This document shows positions 4,164 to 5,362 of a DNA stretch of 5,362 nucleotides, in pieces. A program made the position numbers and the translations under genes. Under the pieces are notes generated by a model, which saw only the letters and a list, made by a program, of their open reading frames with translations, ran no database searches and was not told where the DNA came from. The stretch spans positions 1 through 5,362 of the forward strand of contig NZFT01000038.1 in the NCBI GenBank assembly GCA_002690755.1, written 5' to 3'. Each line of letters begins with the position of its first letter. Position 1 is the first letter of the stretch. Source of the stretch: Phycisphaerae bacterium. GTDB taxonomy: Bacteria > Planctomycetota > Phycisphaerae > Phycisphaerales > SM1A02.

Positions 4164-4238
4164 CCGATCTTCCCGATCGTCTCCACCATCGACAACTTCT
4201 CCACGATCGACGCCGCACGGTCGACGTAGAATCCGGGC

Positions 4239-5362
4239 GTGACCACTTCCCCCCCGGCAGAACAGGCTCCCGTCGCCGACGCCTATCGCGGCCCGCAGTG
4301 GGAGACGCCCGCGATGCGTCAGTTCACGCGGTTCAAGGCGGCCCATCCGGACTGCCTGCTGTTCTTCCGCATGGGCGACTTCTACGAGTTGTTCGGACCG
4401 GACGCCGAAGCCGCGCATCAGGCGCTGGGCATCACCCTGACCGAACGCTCCAAGGGAATGCCGATGGCCGGGGTGCCGCACCATGCCGCGGAGGGCTATC
4501 TGCGACGACTCGTGGAACAAGGTTTCCGAGTCGCAGTGTGCGATCAGATCCAGGACCCCAAGGACGCGAAAGGCGTGGTCGATCGCGCGGTGACCCGCGT
4601 GCTCACCCCCGGGACGCTGGTCGACGAGACGCTGCTCGAGGCGGGACGCGAGAACCTCGTGGCGTCGGTGGCACCGGGCGAGGACGACCGGGTGGCCATC
4701 GCGGTCGCCGAACTCTCGACCGGCGGATTCGTCGTCCAGGTGTGCGACCGCGCGGAACTTCCGGATGCGATCGCCCGTCATGCCCCGAGCGAACTCCTGC
4801 TCCCCGAACCCGGGGATCTTCCGGAGGGGACCGCGATCGACGAGACCCTCGCGGAAACGATCGACGCGGCACTCACCCATCGCCCCGGCTGGAACTTCTC
4901 GATCGACGAGTGCGAGCGGCTCCTTCGAGACCACTACGGGGTCGCGAGCCTCGAAGCGTTCGGACTGGCCCCCGGGGATCCCGCCACCGCCGCGGCCGGC
5001 GGTCTGCTGCGGTACCTGCTCGAAACCCAGGCCGCCCACGGCGACGTGAAGCCGCTCCCGCATCTGCGGCCTCCCCGCCATCGTCACGACGACCGCTGCA
5101 TGCGACTCGATCTCTCGACGCTTCGCAGCCTCGAGATCGAACGAACCAGCCGGAGCGGCGACGTCGCCGGCTCGCTGCTCTCGGTGTTCCCGCACTGCCG
5201 GACCGCGATGGGCCGACGCGCCCTGCGACGCCGACTCTGCTGGCCCCTGCTCGACGCGGAGGAGATCCGCAAGCGACATCGTGCCGTCGGCGGGCTGATC
5301 GAGGATCGAGATGCCGCGGACGAGGTCCGGGGTGCGATCACCGGCGTCAACGACGTCTCGCG
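4239..5362 (+). CDS. mutS: DNA mismatch repair protein MutS, N-terminal 374 residues (runs off window)
   Basis: MutS recognises mismatched and looped bases and recruits MutL. The window holds domain I (about 23-140), the connector domain II (about 145-265) and the start of the core domain III (about 285 on). TPAMRQF (24-30) and LLFFRMGDFYELFGPDA (40-56) match the canonical N-terminus. The mismatch-reading Phe-X-Glu is F48-Y-E50, which marks this as a repair MutS1 rather than MutS2. GMPMAGVPHHAAEGYLRRLV (73-92) and VLTPGTLVDE (121-130) are further landmarks. LDLSTLRSLEI followed by GSLLSVFPHCRTAMGRR (311-327) opens the core. The ATPase domain lies outside the window. Start: an in-frame TAG at 4227-4229 makes GTG 4239 the first possible start; the next is ATG 4314, which would cut into the conserved TPxM motif. 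No Shine-Dalgarno is seen. Its promoter is not evident. Confidence 0.97.
   Translation, partial: MTTSPPAEQAPVADAYRGPQWETPAMRQFTRFKAAHPDCLLFFRMGDFYELFGPDAEAAHQALGITLTERSKGMPMAGVPHHAAEGYLRRLVEQGFRVAVCDQIQDPKDAKGVVDRAVTRVLTPGTLVDETLLEAGRENLVASVAPGEDDRVAIAVAELSTGGFVVQVCDRAELPDAIARHAPSELLLPEPGDLPEGTAIDETLAETIDAALTHRPGWNFSIDECERLLRDHYGVASLEAFGLAPGDPATAAAGGLLRYLLETQAAHGDVKPLPHLRPPRHRHDDRCMRLDLSTLRSLEIERTSRSGDVAGSLLSVFPHCRTAMGRRALRRRLCWPLLDAEEIRKRHRAVGGLIEDRDAADEVRGAITGVNDVS

Noticed and set aside
4080..5279. 399-codon open frame on the minus strand opposite mutS
   Set aside because: It is the antisense shadow of mutS and of the end of the 3D lipoprotein gene; long antisense frames are expected at this GC content, and the peptide has no recognisable domain.

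Overview
The window is a GC-rich bacterial chromosome segment of ordinary core genes with two structured intergenic blocks. Coding frames end most codons in G or C. Three of the six protein genes (ileS, the ThuA-like gene, mutS) have no well-placed Shine-Dalgarno. A secreted ThuA-like protein sits beside a secreted 3D-domain lipoprotein. Together these suggest a Gram-negative bacterium, perhaps a planctomycete (Phycisphaerae-like). That placement is inference from style and gene content; no marker in the window proves it.

Left half, minus strand (about 1-2188). Reading leftward: a ZIP-family metal transporter (2188-1238), a long 3' tail ending in an intrinsic terminator (1059-1027), a small unrecognised protein (927-727), a short spacer with an 11-bp tandem repeat and a strong hairpin, and the first 200 codons of isoleucyl-tRNA synthetase (ileS, 601 to the window edge).

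Middle. A tRNA-Ala(CGC) gene (2314-2386, plus strand) lies head-to-head with the transporter. It has its own TATACT -10 box and a strong terminator. After it come about 400 bases without a protein gene. That block holds a 10-bp direct repeat, a 12-bp perfect palindrome, several helices that exclude one another, and a second plus-strand terminator (2690-2723) just before the next gene. This looks like an unannotated small RNA or a terminated regulatory leader, and it is the most interesting part of the window.

Right half, plus strand (2784-5362). A secreted ThuA-like protein overlaps by four bases (ATGA) with a 3D-domain lipoprotein, so the pair is probably co-translated and both products act outside the cytoplasm. 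After 82 bases mutS begins (374 codons in the window), starting at GTG and carrying the Phe-X-Glu mismatch-reading motif.

I see no CRISPR array, insertion sequence, prophage, or defence system. The case for something undescribed rests on the 2430-2783 block, the small minus-strand protein and the ThuA/3D pair.
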